Notes: generated by a model not told the origin, from the sequence alone. A stretch of 64,000 nucleotides of DNA from Macrococcus capreoli (GCF_025628935.1 NZ_JAOTIS010000002.1:62001-126000), one strand, 5' to 3'. Shown: positions 1-11,564, numbered from the stretch's first letter. Program-made: numbers and translations.

Positions 1-427
1 TTGATTCAGTAGCACTACCTGTCTCTCCCCATATCGAACTAATTACAACGATTCTGCCATGTGCATTTTGCAATAATCCACCTTGTACAAATTGTGTAAT
101 TTTCACAAGATTTGAGAAGTGCATATTGAATTGCTTTTCCATTGCATTTTGCGTAATGTCAGTTAAAGGTGCAAAGTAGGATGTCCCTGCAGCATATATT
201 AATCCATTTAAGTGACTCGTCATCCATGGTTCAAACGGAGAACATTCAATCGGCTGACTTAAATCAAACTGAATAAAAGTAACGGATTGATTTAGAAATT
301 CTTGTTGTAATGCACTTTTATTAGCAGAATAATAATGCGCAATAACTTCATGCCCTGCATTTAATAAATCCCATGTAATTTGCTTACCAATATCACCACT
401 CGCACCAATTACAATATACTTACCCAT
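1..427 (-). CDS. ymfI: EF-P 5-aminopentanone reductase (SDR family), 3' part off window
   Basis: N-terminal part of a short-chain dehydrogenase; the C-terminus lies beyond the window edge. The glycine-rich NAD(P)-binding motif GASGDIG lies about residues 8-14, a central AAGT motif follows, and an ISSIWGE segment carries the SDR serine. In Bacillus, YmfI reduces the 5-aminopentanone group on elongation factor P. The start ATG lies 8 nt inside the end of yfmH, so the two genes are translationally coupled. The neighbours yfmH and yfmF are known partners of this modification cluster, which supports YmfI over a generic FabG. Confidence 0.85.
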   Translation of the reverse strand, partial: MGKYIVIGASGDIGKQITWDLLNAGHEVIAHYYSANKSALQQEFLNQSVTFIQFDLSQPIECSPFEPWMTSHLNGLIYAAGTSYFAPLTDITQNAMEKQFNMHFSNLVKITQFVQGGLLQNAHGRIVVISSIWGETGSATES

Positions 428-1694
428 GTTTTTTCACAATGCGACTATCAGTGATGTGCGCTTGCTCCATCGTAGTGCGATAAGTATCGATGCAATCTTT
501 TAATGTCAAATGCTCAAGTAATGGTAATATATCGAATAAGATTGCATTATTGAAATAATAGCGAGTAAATTGATTTGCAATATATTCCGGGCTATTCATA
601 CTTGAAACATACTCACCAATTGTTTGACGTACAATTAAATCAAACATTTCCTGGTCGTTTAATGCGTCATAATTATATAATTGACTGATTAAACGTTCTT
701 TTAATGTATCAACATTAGAAGATGCACCAGCGATAAACATATGTGAAAAAGTAGGCTCAATCGTAAAGTTAAAGCCGAATGAGTCATCAATCAAATGATC
801 TTTTAATAAAGATTGATAAAAGTCAGTTTGTTCTCCAAATAATATATCCATCGCAAAAAGCATTTTTAATTCTGTTTCAATTAAATGTGTACTATTTAAA
901 TAATTATTCGTTTTAATGCCTAACATTAATTTGTCCATCTGAACATTATCAAATGATTCAATTTTCGGTAAATACACCTTTTCTGGTTCTTCAAATGGTA
1001 ACATTTCCACTTCATTGAATGTACCAAAAGGTTTGGTTAACCCATTGATATATTCTGTAATTTCAATAGGATCAACATTCCCCACGATAAACATTACCAT
1101 ATTATGTGGATGATAAAATGTATGATAGCATTCGTATAAAGTATCATGCGTTATTTCATTAATACTTTCAATCGTACCTGCGATATCCACACGTACTGGA
1201 TGTGCATGATACATTGCTTTTAAAGTTTGGTAATATAAACGATAATTGGGTTGATCCTGATACATTTTTATCTCTTCAGCGATAATACCGACTTCTTTTT
1301 CTACACTTTCCTTAGTAAAATAAGGATTTTGCAACATATCAACTAATAACTTAATATTCTCTTGAAGTGCTTCAACCGTAGTGAACATATAGCTCGTTCG
1401 GTCATATGACGTAAAGGCATTTGCTGAGCTGCCATATTTAGAGAATGCATTAAACATATCACCTGTTTCTTTTTCAAACATTTTATGTTCAAGAAAATGC
1501 GCAATGCCCTTTGGCATATGTACGACTTTACCTTCTTTTGTCACAAAATCATTATGTATCGCACCATATTTTGCTGTCATCGTAACATATGACTTCTGGA
1601 ATCCCTTTTTCGGAATGATAAACAGCTTCATACCATTGTTTAAATCTGTTTCGTACAGTGTTTCATCTATTGCATCGTAATATGTTTGTTTCAT
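420..1694 (-). CDS. yfmH: M16 family metallopeptidase YfmH, EF-P modification cluster
   Basis: A 424-residue insulinase-type peptidase. The inverted zinc motif HFLEH is at residues 66-70, and a downstream glutamate in the EVGIIAEEIK region completes the zinc site, so this subunit looks active. YfmF/YfmH pairs resemble two-chain M16B peptidases and are genetically tied to EF-P 5-aminopentanol modification. The start overlaps the yfmF stop by 4 nt (ATGA), the usual sign of coupled translation. The N-terminal repeat of the M16 fold is followed by the substrate-binding C-terminal repeat, and length matches the family. Confidence 0.88.
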   Translation of the reverse strand: MKQTYYDAIDETLYETDLNNGMKLFIIPKKGFQKSYVTMTAKYGAIHNDFVTKEGKVVHMPKGIAHFLEHKMFEKETGDMFNAFSKYGSSANAFTSYDRTSYMFTTVEALQENIKLLVDMLQNPYFTKESVEKEVGIIAEEIKMYQDQPNYRLYYQTLKAMYHAHPVRVDIAGTIESINEITHDTLYECYHTFYHPHNMVMFIVGNVDPIEITEYINGLTKPFGTFNEVEMLPFEEPEKVYLPKIESFDNVQMDKLMLGIKTNNYLNSTHLIETELKMLFAMDILFGEQTDFYQSLLKDHLIDDSFGFNFTIEPTFSHMFIAGASSNVDTLKERLISQLYNYDALNDQEMFDLIVRQTIGEYVSSMNSPEYIANQFTRYYFNNAILFDILPLLEHLTLKDCIDTYRTTMEQAHITDSRIVKKHG

Positions 1695-2920
1695 GCTTCT
1701 CCCTCACTTGTTAAACAATACACAGTATGTAAAATACCCGTCTGAGCGACTTGAATAACATCTTCTTTCGTAACGGATTGAATGCCCTCAATCCACATTG
1801 CTTCACTTACGTATTCGCCAAAAGTATTTGAAAACTCAACTTCAATAAACCCTTTCGGTCGATCTAACGATTCTTTCTTTTGATTAATCAACATGCGTTT
1901 AGCGGTTTGTAATAATTGGTCATCAAATGTGCCATTTTTTAATTGCTCAAATTCTGCTTGAATTGTATCGATTGCCTGTTCGCGTTTATCTAGATTGACA
2001 CCTGACAACACATACAACATACCACTGCGTGCATCAATCTGACTATGAATTTGATAAGCTAAACTCAGTTTTTCACGCACATTGGTAAATAATAAACTTG
2101 ATGGGTCGCCACCAAAGATTTGATTAAGTACGATAAATGCAAAATAACTTTGCTCAGGATGCGTAACTTTAAACTGGTAGCCCATATTAATGCGTGCTTG
2201 CTGTGTATCTATTTGCTCAATGATTATTTGTGTTGCTTCAATCGTCTTTAAAGCAGTAGGTTGTAAATTTATCATATTATTTGAAAAATTTAAATATTGT
2301 GCTGTTAATCGATTAATCCTTAATTCATCGACATCACCAACAACATATAATTGAATTTCATCGTTATTTAACATGTCTTGATAGCACTGAAAAATTGCTT
2401 CACCAGAAATGGTTTCAAGATGATCAATATCTCCGAAACCAGGCAATTGCATCGCTTCATCCTGAAACATTGCCTTCAATAACTGATAAAAACCATATTG
2501 ACCTAGATTCTCTTTGATCGCTTCGTATTTGTTTCTAAACAAGTGCTGCTCTATTGCGATTAACTCATGTTTAAATGCATCATTTTCTATATTCGGTGAA
2601 AATATCACTTCATTTAAAAGCTGAAATGCTTTCTCTAATAAGTCTTCTTTATCTAAAAATTTATCATTGATAATATCTATCCCTACTGTTAAGATGTGGG
2701 CATTATTTTGTTTGATGACATGGCTATATAAATGTGCTCCATAAAGATGCGCTAAATGATTCATCATAGATTGATCATCTGGATATTTTGCGGATGTCTT
2801 CTGGATTAATTTTGATAATAATGCACGTTCACTCATCGTATGCCGATTTAAAGGTGCTTTAAATTTCACCACAATCGAAACGGTTTTAAATTTATCAGTA
2901 TTTAATAAATGTACTGTCAT
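1691..2920 (-). CDS. yfmF: M16 family peptidase-like YfmF (non-catalytic partner)
   Basis: A 409-residue M16-fold protein without an HxxEH zinc motif in the expected N-terminal region, so it is probably the non-catalytic half of a YfmF/YfmH heterodimer. The conserved R/Y-type C-terminal segment (NVREKLSLAYQIHS) of the family is present. It is placed between the GntR gene and yfmH with 4-nt overlap to yfmH. In related bacteria this pair accompanies ymfI and acts on the EF-P modification route; that role is transferred from the family, not seen directly. Confidence 0.85.
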   Translation of the reverse strand: MTVHLLNTDKFKTVSIVVKFKAPLNRHTMSERALLSKLIQKTSAKYPDDQSMMNHLAHLYGAHLYSHVIKQNNAHILTVGIDIINDKFLDKEDLLEKAFQLLNEVIFSPNIENDAFKHELIAIEQHLFRNKYEAIKENLGQYGFYQLLKAMFQDEAMQLPGFGDIDHLETISGEAIFQCYQDMLNNDEIQLYVVGDVDELRINRLTAQYLNFSNNMINLQPTALKTIEATQIIIEQIDTQQARINMGYQFKVTHPEQSYFAFIVLNQIFGGDPSSLLFTNVREKLSLAYQIHSQIDARSGMLYVLSGVNLDKREQAIDTIQAEFEQLKNGTFDDQLLQTAKRMLINQKKESLDRPKGFIEVEFSNTFGEYVSEAMWIEGIQSVTKEDVIQVAQTGILHTVYCLTSEGEA

Positions 2921-2929
2921 ATAATACTC

Positions 2930-3646
2930 CTATCTTTTTTTTGTTCGTTTAATAACGAAACGCACTTGACTCGATTTAAAATAATTCATTGAATATAATA
3001 TCGGCTCATCATGCACATTATAATGTATTTGCTTGAATAATAGTAAGCTTTCTTCTGGAGAACATTGTAGCGCATTCGAAATGTAAGGTTCATAACCGAT
3101 AGATTCTATTTCGCTTTCGGCATATTCAACTTTTAAGCGCTCCGTTTGATCCATAATCTCTAATAATGACTGTCTTAAAATATGCTGGCTACCGACTAAT
3201 GGTGCTGCATCAACCTTATCCAGGCAATACACAATCGGTTCATCGTTTGCTGTACGAATACGTTCTATAACTGTGATATCGCGATCATCTTGAATATTCA
3301 TTACACGTTTATCATCGATAGAAGGTTGTTCTATATCATGACTGATCATCATTGTTCCGGCCACTTGTCCACCTTGTTCTATCATACTTGTAATACTTTT
3401 CAACTCATCAATTGGATAAAGAAAATTGGGTTTAGATTTAATAAGATAACCCTCCTGAAAATGCTCAGAAATAATTTGTTCTGTTACTAATTCATGAAAT
3501 GCAAGTTCAATATCATCACGTGACTTATTTAATAGTCGTGAAATTTCATATTGCGATGGCAATGGTTGATGTTTAGCAAAAGCACCTTCTGTAATTTGCT
3601 GTAAAATCCAATCTTTTATTAATACAACTTCTTTATTAATTGACAC
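2930..3646 (-). CDS. ymfC: GntR family transcriptional regulator, HutC/UTRA type
   Basis: 238 residues. A winged helix-turn-helix occupies about residues 5-70 (LPSQYEISRLLNKSRDDI recognition region) and a UTRA ligand-binding domain follows (about 90-235, with the typical VIERIRTANDEPIVYCLDKV strand). It lies 10 nt from yfmF and 10 nt from the translocase gene, matching the ymfC position in Bacillales. The effector and targets are not visible; autoregulation of the cluster is plausible but inferred. Confidence 0.85.
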   Translation of the reverse strand: MSINKEVVLIKDWILQQITEGAFAKHQPLPSQYEISRLLNKSRDDIELAFHELVTEQIISEHFQEGYLIKSKPNFLYPIDELKSITSMIEQGGQVAGTMMISHDIEQPSIDDKRVMNIQDDRDITVIERIRTANDEPIVYCLDKVDAAPLVGSQHILRQSLLEIMDQTERLKVEYAESEIESIGYEPYISNALQCSPEESLLLFKQIHYNVHDEPILYSMNYFKSSQVRFVIKRTKKR

Positions 3647-3656
3647 TTATTACACC

Positions 3657-5960
3657 TCATTCAATTTCTGCGTTGTTTTCAATTAATACGCTTCTCGGTT
3701 TACTCCCAGTGCTTGGTCCAATCACTCCATTTGCTTCTAATTCATCAATTAATCTCGCCGCACGGTTATAACCGATTCTAAACTGCCTTTGAAGTAAACT
3801 CGCCGATGCTTTCTGTTTTTCTACGACAAATTGATATGCTTCACTATATAAATCATCTTCTGATGCACCTTGTTGTGTCGAATTTTCTGTCGGTTCTAAA
3901 GATTTGATATAATTTGCAGACTGTTGTTTACATACAAATTGTACGACATCTTCCACTTCTTTATCTGACAGAAATGCACCTTGAATACGTTTCGGTTTCG
4001 ATTCCCCGTAAGGTAAATATAACATATCCCCTTTACCCAATAGCTTTTCTGCGCCTTGCATATCTAATATCGTTCTTGAATCAACTGCTGAACTCACACT
4101 AAAAGCAATTCGGGAAGGGATATTTGCTTTAATTAAACCCGTAATGACGTCAACGGATGGACGTTGTGTTGCGATAATTAAATGTATCCCTGCTGCTCGT
4201 GCCATTTGAGCGAGACGCATAATCGCTGCTTCAACATCTTTACTCGCTACCATCATTAAATCTGCAAGTTCATCAACGATTACGACAATGTAAGGAAGTT
4301 CTGCATTTTTCTCACCCAGCTCCTCATTTTGGCGTTTTAAATAATTGTTATAGCCTTTAATATTTCTTGTACCGGTATGACTAAATAAATCGTAACGACG
4401 TTCCATTTCACCTACAATCTTTTGTAAAGCTTGCGCTGCTTTCTGTGGATTCGTTACAACTGGCGTTAATAAATGTGGAATACCATTATACACATTTAAT
4501 TCAACCATTTTAGGATCAATCATCATGAGTTTCACTTCATGTGGTTTGGCATGCATTAATATACTAGTAATGATGCCATTAATACAAACAGATTTACCAC
4601 TTCCTGTAGCACCAGCAACAAGTAAATGCGGCATTTTATCAAGTTCTGCAGTTACAGCTTCACCACTAATATCTCTACCCAGCACAACTTTCAATTTATT
4701 CTCCTCAACAGGAGATGCTTCTATGACTTCTCTTAATGTTACCATTGAAATGGCACTGTTTGGAACTTCTATACCGACTGCAGATTTACCCGGAATTGGT
4801 GCTTCAATACGGATATCTTTCGCTGCAAGTGCTAAAGCGATATCATTATGTAAATTAACGATACGACTTACTTTTACACCGAGTGCTGGTTGCACTTCGT
4901 ATTGCGTCACAGCGGGTCCAATTCGAATTTGAGAAACTTTCGCATTGACACCAAAGTTTTTTAAAGTTGACTCAAGTAACTGTCCACGTTTTTTTACAGC
5001 CTGCATATTTGACTTTGCCTTAGCTGCTGCTGGTGAAAGCAATGTAATGGGTGGTAATTCGTAATACTTATTCTCAAATTCACTCGTATCACTTTGTGTT
5101 GGTGATTCCCCGGACATCGTCGGGTCGATTTCATGTGAGACGGTTTGTTGATGATTCATTTCCTGACCATCAAAAGCTTCATTGTCACGTTGTGCTTTAA
5201 TAGGTGCATCATCATGAATTGCATCCTGCATCACATCATTACCATCAAATATCGGAATATCATCAACAATTTGCTCGTGAACAGGTTCCTCTGCAGTTAC
5301 TTCCGGTAAATTCGATACATCTTTTATTGTTTTTGTCATTTTCTGTTCCTGGCGCTTCTGTAATTGCGCTTTCGTTCGTTCAGATAACTTTTGCGATTGC
5401 TTGATTTGATACAAAAGAAATTGTTGCGCTGTCACGCGTATCGAACGCCCTAAAATAAGTACGATACTTAAAACAATCATCATTACAGATAATAATAGTG
5501 CGCCAAACACACTTAATAATGTTGAGAACACAGCATCAAATGCATAACCTATTAAGCCGCCTCCAAAAAAATGAAACCCTGACTGTGAATGTGTTTCAAA
5601 AATTTGATTAAACATTGGCATTACGGCTTTTCCTTTTAAAAAATGCTGAATGATTTCCATAAAGGATGGTGTACTAAATAGCAACAATAACCAACCGTTA
5701 ACGCGACGGTTCATCGGTATCCATTTTTTATTGACAGCATAGTAAAGTGTTACTAAAGCGATTAATATGTATGCATAAAACCGTGCTGAGCCAAAAATAT
5801 ATGTCATAGCACTATCCATACCGAGTCCAACCAGCCCGAATTGAAATATACCGAAAAGGAGTAAACAAATTATTACAATACTTAAGACGTAACGATACGG
5901 TTCATTTTGCTTTTTTCGCGTCGTCTTTTTCTTGCGTGTACTTTTTTTCTTAACAGCCAT
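3657..5960 (-). CDS. spoIIIE: DNA translocase SpoIIIE/FtsK
   Basis: A 767-residue septal DNA pump. About four N-terminal membrane segments (residues ~25-175) are followed by an acidic/glutamine-rich linker (~200-295), then the RecA-like motor with Walker A GATGSGKS and Walker [13 protein letters not shown], and a C-terminal winged-helix gamma domain ([20 protein letters not shown]) that reads KOPS/SRS-type orientation sequences. It moves chromosomal DNA across the division septum. Start ATG is followed by a very basic stretch. Staphylococci carry a second FtsK elsewhere; the position next to rnjB is that of SpoIIIE. Confidence 0.92.
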   Translation of the reverse strand: MAVKKKSTRKKKTTRKKQNEPYRYVLSIVIICLLLFGIFQFGLVGLGMDSAMTYIFGSARFYAYILIALVTLYYAVNKKWIPMNRRVNGWLLLLFSTPSFMEIIQHFLKGKAVMPMFNQIFETHSQSGFHFFGGGLIGYAFDAVFSTLLSVFGALLLSVMMIVLSIVLILGRSIRVTAQQFLLYQIKQSQKLSERTKAQLQKRQEQKMTKTIKDVSNLPEVTAEEPVHEQIVDDIPIFDGNDVMQDAIHDDAPIKAQRDNEAFDGQEMNHQQTVSHEIDPTMSGESPTQSDTSEFENKYYELPPITLLSPAAAKAKSNMQAVKKRGQLLESTLKNFGVNAKVSQIRIGPAVTQYEVQPALGVKVSRIVNLHNDIALALAAKDIRIEAPIPGKSAVGIEVPNSAISMVTLREVIEASPVEENKLKVVLGRDISGEAVTAELDKMPHLLVAGATGSGKSVCINGIITSILMHAKPHEVKLMMIDPKMVELNVYNGIPHLLTPVVTNPQKAAQALQKIVGEMERRYDLFSHTGTRNIKGYNNYLKRQNEELGEKNAELPYIVVIVDELADLMMVASKDVEAAIMRLAQMARAAGIHLIIATQRPSVDVITGLIKANIPSRIAFSVSSAVDSRTILDMQGAEKLLGKGDMLYLPYGESKPKRIQGAFLSDKEVEDVVQFVCKQQSANYIKSLEPTENSTQQGASEDDLYSEAYQFVVEKQKASASLLQRQFRIGYNRAARLIDELEANGVIGPSTGSKPRSVLIENNAEIE

Positions 5961-5978
5961 TCATTCTCACCTACTTTG

Positions 5979-6024
5979 TATAAACAAATAAACAAGCTAA
6001 TAATAGCTTGTTTATTTGTTTATA
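5979..6024 (-). terminator. 21-bp perfect inverted repeat between rnjB and spoIIIE
   Basis: Arms 5979-5999 and 6004-6024 are perfectly complementary with a 4-nt loop. The 3' arm is AT-rich but has no uninterrupted T-run, so it may attenuate, be bidirectional, or be an RNA processing site rather than a strong terminator. Confidence 0.6.
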
Positions 6025-6028
6025 TTGT

Positions 6029-7702
6029 TTAAATTTCAGAAATTACTGGAATAATCATCGGGCGACGTTTCGTATTTTCATATAGGAATTTACCTAACTT
6101 ATCGCGCATTTCCTGCTTGATTTCAGCCCATTCAATTCTGTTTTGCATTAAGCCATTTTCTACGATTTCTCGCACTTTTTCTTCTGCTTCGCGCATTAAA
6201 TCTTCGCTCTCTCGAACATATACGAACCCTCTTGACTGGATTTGAGGACCAGCAACGATGCGACGATTTTTAGGATCAAGCGTCACAACTGCGATAAAAA
6301 TACCGTCCTCACTTAATAAACGTCTATCACGTAATACGATATTACCGACATCACCGACACCGATGCCATCAATTAATACATTACCCGCAGGTACTTTTTC
6401 ATTTGCAAGCATACGCTCGCCGTCGAAATTGATAACATCCCCTTTTTCTAATAAGAAAATGTGTTCAGGTAACACACCTGCTTCAGCTGCAAGTCTAGCA
6501 TGTGCAATCTGCATTTTAAATTCACCTTGAACAGGTACGAAATACTGTGGTTTCATTAAATTTAACATTAATTTCAATTCTTCCATACAGCCATGACCAG
6601 AAGCATGAATTTTCTTATTCGTCGGGATCACATTTGCCCCAGCTTTAACAAGGTGGTTTATCGTTGATCCTAATATTACTTCCATATTTGATGAAGGTGT
6701 CGTTGTGATAAAGACTGTATCACCTTCATCAATATTCATAATGCTATGCTTTTGTAACGCCATTTGCGCTAATCCTTCAATCGGCTCACCTTGTGAACCT
6801 GTCGAAATAATGATCACTTCATTTTTAGGATATTTTTCAACATCTTTAATTGGAATTAATAATTGTTCTTTTATGTCAAAGTATCCCAATTTACGTGCAA
6901 TATTAAATGATGATTCTAAAGATTTCCCTAAGAATGAAACTTTACGATTTAATCGTGCTGCAGCATTTAATACTTGCTGAATGCGAATAAAGTTTGAAGC
7001 ATAACAAGACACGATAATTCGGCCTTGTGCTTTTGCAAATTCATCGTTAATATGACTCTCAATAACATTCTCAGGTGTATTATAACCCGGCTTTTCTGCT
7101 TCAGTCGAATCACTGATAAGCATTAACACACCTTTATTACCGATTTGCCCCATCTTTGTAATATCAGGTGCATAGGCGCCAGACATACTTTGATCAAACT
7201 TAAATTCTCCTGTGTACACGACTGCACCATGTGTCGTATGTATTACAATTCCTAATGCATCGGGAATACTGTGTGTCGTACTGAAAAATGAAACATTCGC
7301 ATTTTTAAAACGCATGATTGAATTATTATTCACAGTATAATATTTAATTTTCTTTGTTACTTTCGCTTCACGCATTTGATCTTTCACAAGCGCAATCGTC
7401 AAACGAGAACCATAAATTGGTGCATCTACTCTGTCAATAATGTAACGTAACGCACCAATTGCATCCTGGTGTCCATGACTTAAAAATATCCCTTTCAACT
7501 TCTCTTTGTTCTCAATGACATAATTAATATCAGGAATAACAACATCAATCCCTAACATTTCATCTTCAGGGAACATTAACCCTGCATCAAGCATAAACAT
7601 TTCATCATCTACTTCAATGATGTACATGTTTTTAGCAATCTCTCCGACACCACCTAATGGTATCATTCTTATATGTTGATTTTCTTTTTTTACTAAGTCC
7701 AA
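6029..7702 (-). CDS. rnjB: Ribonuclease J2
   Basis: 557 residues of the metallo-beta-lactamase/beta-CASP RNase J family, a subunit of the RNase J1/J2 complex that performs 5'-3' exonuclease and endonuclease work in mRNA decay and rRNA maturation. The metal motif reads HGHQDAIG, with Ala in place of the second His of HxHxDH, which is typical of the weakly active J2 paralogue. A beta-CASP insert and the C-terminal domain are present. It follows its own promoter. Genome context next to pnp groups RNA-decay genes. Confidence 0.93.
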   Translation of the reverse strand: MDLVKKENQHIRMIPLGGVGEIAKNMYIIEVDDEMFMLDAGLMFPEDEMLGIDVVIPDINYVIENKEKLKGIFLSHGHQDAIGALRYIIDRVDAPIYGSRLTIALVKDQMREAKVTKKIKYYTVNNNSIMRFKNANVSFFSTTHSIPDALGIVIHTTHGAVVYTGEFKFDQSMSGAYAPDITKMGQIGNKGVLMLISDSTEAEKPGYNTPENVIESHINDEFAKAQGRIIVSCYASNFIRIQQVLNAAARLNRKVSFLGKSLESSFNIARKLGYFDIKEQLLIPIKDVEKYPKNEVIIISTGSQGEPIEGLAQMALQKHSIMNIDEGDTVFITTTPSSNMEVILGSTINHLVKAGANVIPTNKKIHASGHGCMEELKLMLNLMKPQYFVPVQGEFKMQIAHARLAAEAGVLPEHIFLLEKGDVINFDGERMLANEKVPAGNVLIDGIGVGDVGNIVLRDRRLLSEDGIFIAVVTLDPKNRRIVAGPQIQSRGFVYVRESEDLMREAEEKVREIVENGLMQNRIEWAEIKQEMRDKLGKFLYENTKRRPMIIPVISEI

Positions 7703-7747
7703 AATATTTCCTCCTAAATTCTTCGCCCGATCAATTCATACTACTTT

Positions 7748-7777
7748 ATTATAAGCTATTTACAGATTAATTAACAA
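7748..7777 (-). promoter_or_regulatory. Sigma-A promoter for rnjB
   Basis: Minus-strand -35 TTGTTA (7772-7777) and -10 TATAAT (7748-7753), spacer 18 bp, about 50 nt upstream of rnjB with a clear AGGAGG ribosome site in between. Sequence match only. Confidence 0.6.
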
Positions 7778-7778
7778 T

Positions 7779-7807
7779 AAAAAAAACGAGCAGGACAATC
7801 TGCTCGT
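7779..7807 (-). terminator. Rho-independent terminator after the 7814-8068 gene
   Basis: Stem ACGAGCAG/CTGCTCGT (7786-7793 with 7800-7807), 6-nt loop, followed on the minus strand by a run of seven T. It separates the small gene from the rnjB promoter. Confidence 0.9.
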
Positions 7808-7813
7808 CTGTCA

Positions 7814-8068
7814 TTATTTCTGAAGTTCCATTTTAAAATCTCCGCCAGCAACTGTATAATGCGTTAATTTTAAATCTTTAGAGTGATATCGATCTGTATC
7901 GCCTTTAGATAATACGACTTCTACAGGATCATTAGTTGTTTCAATTTGTTTAAATAATAAACCAACATCGCCATTTGCTGTTGAAACTTTAAGTAATTCT
8001 TCATCTAATGAAAAACGTCCATCAGCAACGAATTCCTTTCCATTTACTTGAATTTTATCAAATACCAT
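7814..8068 (-). CDS. Small conserved protein of unknown function (84 aa)
   Basis: I do not recognise a family. It is predicted soluble, mildly acidic, without signal peptide, membrane segment or cysteine. The ribosome site AAGGAG sits about 10 nt before the ATG. It has its own promoter (8103-8130) and its own terminator, so it is a monocistronic gene between mlpA and rnjB. The composition resembles a small beta-rich protein. No function is proposed. Confidence 0.7.
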   Translation of the reverse strand: MVFDKIQVNGKEFVADGRFSLDEELLKVSTANGDVGLLFKQIETTNDPVEVVLSKGDTDRYHSKDLKLTHYTVAGGDFKMELQK

Positions 8069-8102
8069 GCCACTTCATCTCCTTGTATACGTTTACATAT
8101 TT

Positions 8103-8130
8103 ATTATACAGTGAATTTTCTAACTTGCAA
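8103..8130 (-). promoter_or_regulatory. Promoter of the 84-aa gene
   Basis: Minus-strand -35 TTGCAA (8125-8130) and -10 TATAAT (8103-8108), spacer 16 bp, placed just after the mlpA stop codon and 35 nt upstream of the next start codon. Confidence 0.65.
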
Positions 8131-8131
8131 C

Positions 8132-9325
8132 TTATTGGGGTAGCAATTGATAAGAAGCTGTTGTGTGCGCAAATATTTGTAATACGTCATTTACATCATT
8201 TAAACTGACTGCATTGATTTGCGCTTCAATAGAAGCAATATTAATGATTTTATCATATAACAACATACTTTTCCCCATATGTTCTAATATTGCCCCATCA
8301 TAATCAAGATTCATATGCAAATTTGTGATGAGATATTGCTTCGTTTTGTTGAGTAACTGCTCGTCAATACCTTCCGTTAATGTATGATGAATTTCATCAA
8401 TTATTGAAAGACACGCTGCAACATTCTCAACATCCGTCGCAAAATAAGTATATAGTACACCGCCTGATTGATAGCTATCGATCGATGAATACAAGCTGTA
8501 ACATAATCCTTTTTCTTCGCGTAATTTTCTGAATAGCAAACTTGTCATCGCACCACCGTACAGACTGTTGATAATTTCAAAGACGGGGTGTTTGTCATCT
8601 TTATAACTTACAGCAGGATGGGCCAATATCACATGTGCCTGTTCGAGTCCTGCTTTATATTGCTTTAAATGACAAGGTATTAATGAAAAAGAATGATGAG
8701 TGACTTCATGTGACTTTTGCTCAACTTCACTAAATGCATTGAACACGTCAAACACATGATTGCCAACATACGACAAAATCATATTTTCAGGATGATAATA
8801 ACGCGTATAAAAATCTATACAATCTTGCTTAGAAATCGTATTGACTGACGTTTCAGTCCCTAATATCGGCGAATGATATGGTGATTGTTGGTACAACAAA
8901 GACTCAAATCGTTCAAATGCATTTTCTTCATCGTCATCTTCAATCATTTTAATTTCTTCCAGAATCACTTGTCGTTCTTTTTCAAGTTCATCCGCATCAA
9001 ATGTTGCATGAAACACCATTTCCTTAAGAATATCAATCGCTTTCTGTTCAAATCGTTGCAAAGTTTTTATAGAATAACATGTATATGTTTTTGTAGTATA
9101 TGCGTTTACTTCTCCACCGATTGCATCAATTGCTTCAGATAATGTTTTAAAAGGATAATGCTTTGTTCCTTTAAACACCATGTGCTCAATAAAATGTGCA
9201 ATACCATTCGGAAAATGCCCTTCATCTGCAGTACCGACTTTAACATACATAGCAATATGTACAATTTGCATCGGCGTCGTATGATGTACGACTGTTAACT
9301 GATTGTCTAATATCTTTTGTTCCAA
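8132..9325 (-). CDS. mlpA: M16 family zinc protease, MlpA/YmxG type
   Basis: 397 residues with a complete inverted zinc motif HFIEH at residues 44-48 and the downstream glutamate in RQVILEEIKM. The family includes Bacillus MlpA (YmxG), encoded near pnp, which fits the position here. The start is probably TTG at 9325, with GAGGG 7 nt upstream. It is separated from pnp by a terminator. It is the third M16-fold gene in 9 kb, but by motif and context it belongs to a different subfamily from yfmF/yfmH. Confidence 0.85.
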   Translation of the reverse strand: MEQKILDNQLTVVHHTTPMQIVHIAMYVKVGTADEGHFPNGIAHFIEHMVFKGTKHYPFKTLSEAIDAIGGEVNAYTTKTYTCYSIKTLQRFEQKAIDILKEMVFHATFDADELEKERQVILEEIKMIEDDDEENAFERFESLLYQQSPYHSPILGTETSVNTISKQDCIDFYTRYYHPENMILSYVGNHVFDVFNAFSEVEQKSHEVTHHSFSLIPCHLKQYKAGLEQAHVILAHPAVSYKDDKHPVFEIINSLYGGAMTSLLFRKLREEKGLCYSLYSSIDSYQSGGVLYTYFATDVENVAACLSIIDEIHHTLTEGIDEQLLNKTKQYLITNLHMNLDYDGAILEHMGKSMLLYDKIINIASIEAQINAVSLNDVNDVLQIFAHTTASYQLLPQ

Positions 9326-9343
9326 ATATAACCCTCTATTTCT

Positions 9344-9380
9344 AAAAATGTGAGACTATCGCATTTCGCGGTAGTCTCAC
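9344..9380 (-). terminator. Rho-independent terminator after pnp
   Basis: Minus-strand stem GTGAGACTA.../...TAGTCTCAC followed by ATTTTT, within 40 nt of the pnp stop codon. Confidence 0.88.
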
Positions 9381-9385
9381 TTCTA

Positions 9386-11494
9386 TTATTTTTCTTCTGT
9401 TTTATTTTCTTCTTCTAGTAATACTTTTCGAGAGGCATTCACACGACCTTGTTTATCAATTTCAGTGACTTTAACTAAAAATTGATCGCCAAGTTTGATC
9501 ACATCTTCGACTTTATTAATACGTTCTTTCGCAAGTTGTGAAATATGCACTAAAGCATCTTTACCCGGGAAGATTTCAACGAATGCACCGAATTTTTCAA
9601 TACGTTTCACTGTAGACATATAAATTTCGCCAACTTTTGCTTCACGCACGATATTTTCAATTAACTGTTGTGCTTCAGCAATCATCGCTTCATCACTTGA
9701 GCCAATGAATACCGTACCATCTTGCTCGATGTCTAACTTAACACCTGTCGCATCAATAATTTCATTAATCTTCTTACCACCAGGTCCGATAACATCTCTG
9801 ATTTTATCAGGATTAATATGAATGATTTTGACTTTAGGTGCATATGGACTGAGTGACGTTCTTGGTTCACTAATCGTCGCTAGCATATGTTCCATGATGT
9901 GCATACGTCCGATACGTGCCTGCTCAAGTGCTTCACGGAGAATATCCTCTGATAAACCATCAATTTTAATATCCATTTGAATTGCAGTAATTCCTTTAGC
10001 AGTCCCTGCAACTTTAAAGTCCATATCTCCTAAAGCATCTTCCATCCCCTGAATGTCAGATAAAATTGTATAATGCTCATCTTTTTTCACAAGTCCCATC
10101 GCAATACCTGCAACAGGTGCTTTAATCGGTACACCTGCATCCATCAATGCAAGCGTTGATCCACAAATTGAAGCTTGAGAACTAGAACCGTTCGATTCTA
10201 ACACTTCAGATACGACACGAATCGTATATGGGAATTCCTTCTCATCAGGAATCACTTGTAATAATGCACGCTCACCTAACGCACCGTGACCAATTTCACG
10301 ACGTCCCGGACCACGAACTGGACCCGTTTCGCCAACTGAGAAGTTAGGGAAGTTATAATGATGCATGTATCGTTTTTCTTCTTCTACGCCTAGGCCATCA
10401 ATAATTTGATGTTCTCCTAATGCACCTAAAGTTGCCACAGATAAAGCTTGTGTTTGACCACGCGTGAAAAGACCTGAACCATGCGCACGTGGTAATAAAC
10501 CAACTTCAGAGGATAACGGACGGATTTCATCTGGACGACGGCCATCTGGACGCACTTTATCTTCTGTAATTTGACGACGTACTTCTGCTTTCACTAACGC
10601 ATCAAACGTTTTATTCACAACCGCAATGACTTCTTCACCTTGCTCCTGGAACGCTTCAACGATTTGAACTTTAATTGCTGTAATTTTATCTTCACGTTCA
10701 TGTTTTTCCTGCGTTTGAATGGCTGCCGCTAAGTTTAATGCTTCCGCTTGAGCTGTTACTGCTTCTTCTACTTCTGTATTTGTTTCTGCAGGTACAAATT
10801 CTTTTTTCTCCGGATTTAATTCAGCAATAATTTCCTTTTGGAATGCAACGAGTTTCTTAATTTCATTGTGACCAAACATAATGGCTTCTAACATTTTTTC
10901 TTCTGTAACTTCTTTAGCACCCGCTTCAACCATGTTAACAGCATCGAAGTGACCTGCCACTTGTAAATCTAAAATTGAAGCTGCGCGTTGTTCAACATTC
11001 GGGTTAATAATAAATTCATCATTGATTAATCCAACGTTAACACCTGCAATCGGTCCTTCGAATGGAATGTCAGATACTGAAAGCGCCATAGATGAGCCAA
11101 TCATCGCAGCCATTTCTGGTGAGTTGTTTGGATCCACACTCATGACAATCGAAATGACTTGCACATCATGACGATAGCCTTTCGGAAACAATGGGCGAAT
11201 CGGTCTGTCAATTAATCGTGAAGTTAATGTTGCATCTTCACCAGGACGACCTTCACGTTTATTAAAGCCACCAGGAATTTTTCCTGCAGCGTATAATTTT
11301 TCTTCATAGTTTACCATTAACGGGAAGAAATCCACATCTCTCGGCTCTTTGCTTGCAGTCGCAGTTGATAAAACAACCGTATCACCATAACGTACGAGCA
11401 CCGCTCCATTCGCTTGTTTAGCAAGTTGACCCGTTTCGATTGTAAGTGGACGGCCAGCCCATTCGGTAGTAAATACTTTTTTCTCTTGAGACAT
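9386..11494 (-). CDS. pnp: Polyribonucleotide nucleotidyltransferase (PNPase)
   Basis: 702 residues: two RNase PH cores (about 10-140 and 310-545) around an alpha-helical linker, then KH (about 555-615) and S1 (about 622-690) RNA-binding domains. The conserved [17 protein letters not shown] and [11 protein letters not shown] (KH) segments are visible. It degrades RNA 3'-5' phosphorolytically and is a partner of the decay machinery. AGAGAGG precedes the ATG. A terminator separates it from rpsO upstream and another ends the gene. Confidence 0.97.
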   Translation of the reverse strand: MSQEKKVFTTEWAGRPLTIETGQLAKQANGAVLVRYGDTVVLSTATASKEPRDVDFFPLMVNYEEKLYAAGKIPGGFNKREGRPGEDATLTSRLIDRPIRPLFPKGYRHDVQVISIVMSVDPNNSPEMAAMIGSSMALSVSDIPFEGPIAGVNVGLINDEFIINPNVEQRAASILDLQVAGHFDAVNMVEAGAKEVTEEKMLEAIMFGHNEIKKLVAFQKEIIAELNPEKKEFVPAETNTEVEEAVTAQAEALNLAAAIQTQEKHEREDKITAIKVQIVEAFQEQGEEVIAVVNKTFDALVKAEVRRQITEDKVRPDGRRPDEIRPLSSEVGLLPRAHGSGLFTRGQTQALSVATLGALGEHQIIDGLGVEEEKRYMHHYNFPNFSVGETGPVRGPGRREIGHGALGERALLQVIPDEKEFPYTIRVVSEVLESNGSSSQASICGSTLALMDAGVPIKAPVAGIAMGLVKKDEHYTILSDIQGMEDALGDMDFKVAGTAKGITAIQMDIKIDGLSEDILREALEQARIGRMHIMEHMLATISEPRTSLSPYAPKVKIIHINPDKIRDVIGPGGKKINEIIDATGVKLDIEQDGTVFIGSSDEAMIAEAQQLIENIVREAKVGEIYMSTVKRIEKFGAFVEIFPGKDALVHISQLAKERINKVEDVIKLGDQFLVKVTEIDKQGRVNASRKVLLEEENKTEEK

Positions 11495-11564
11495 TTATAT
11501 CTTCCTCTCTTAACATATATTAATAATCATACCACGTCAGTGGTCTTATTGTCACAATTTGCAT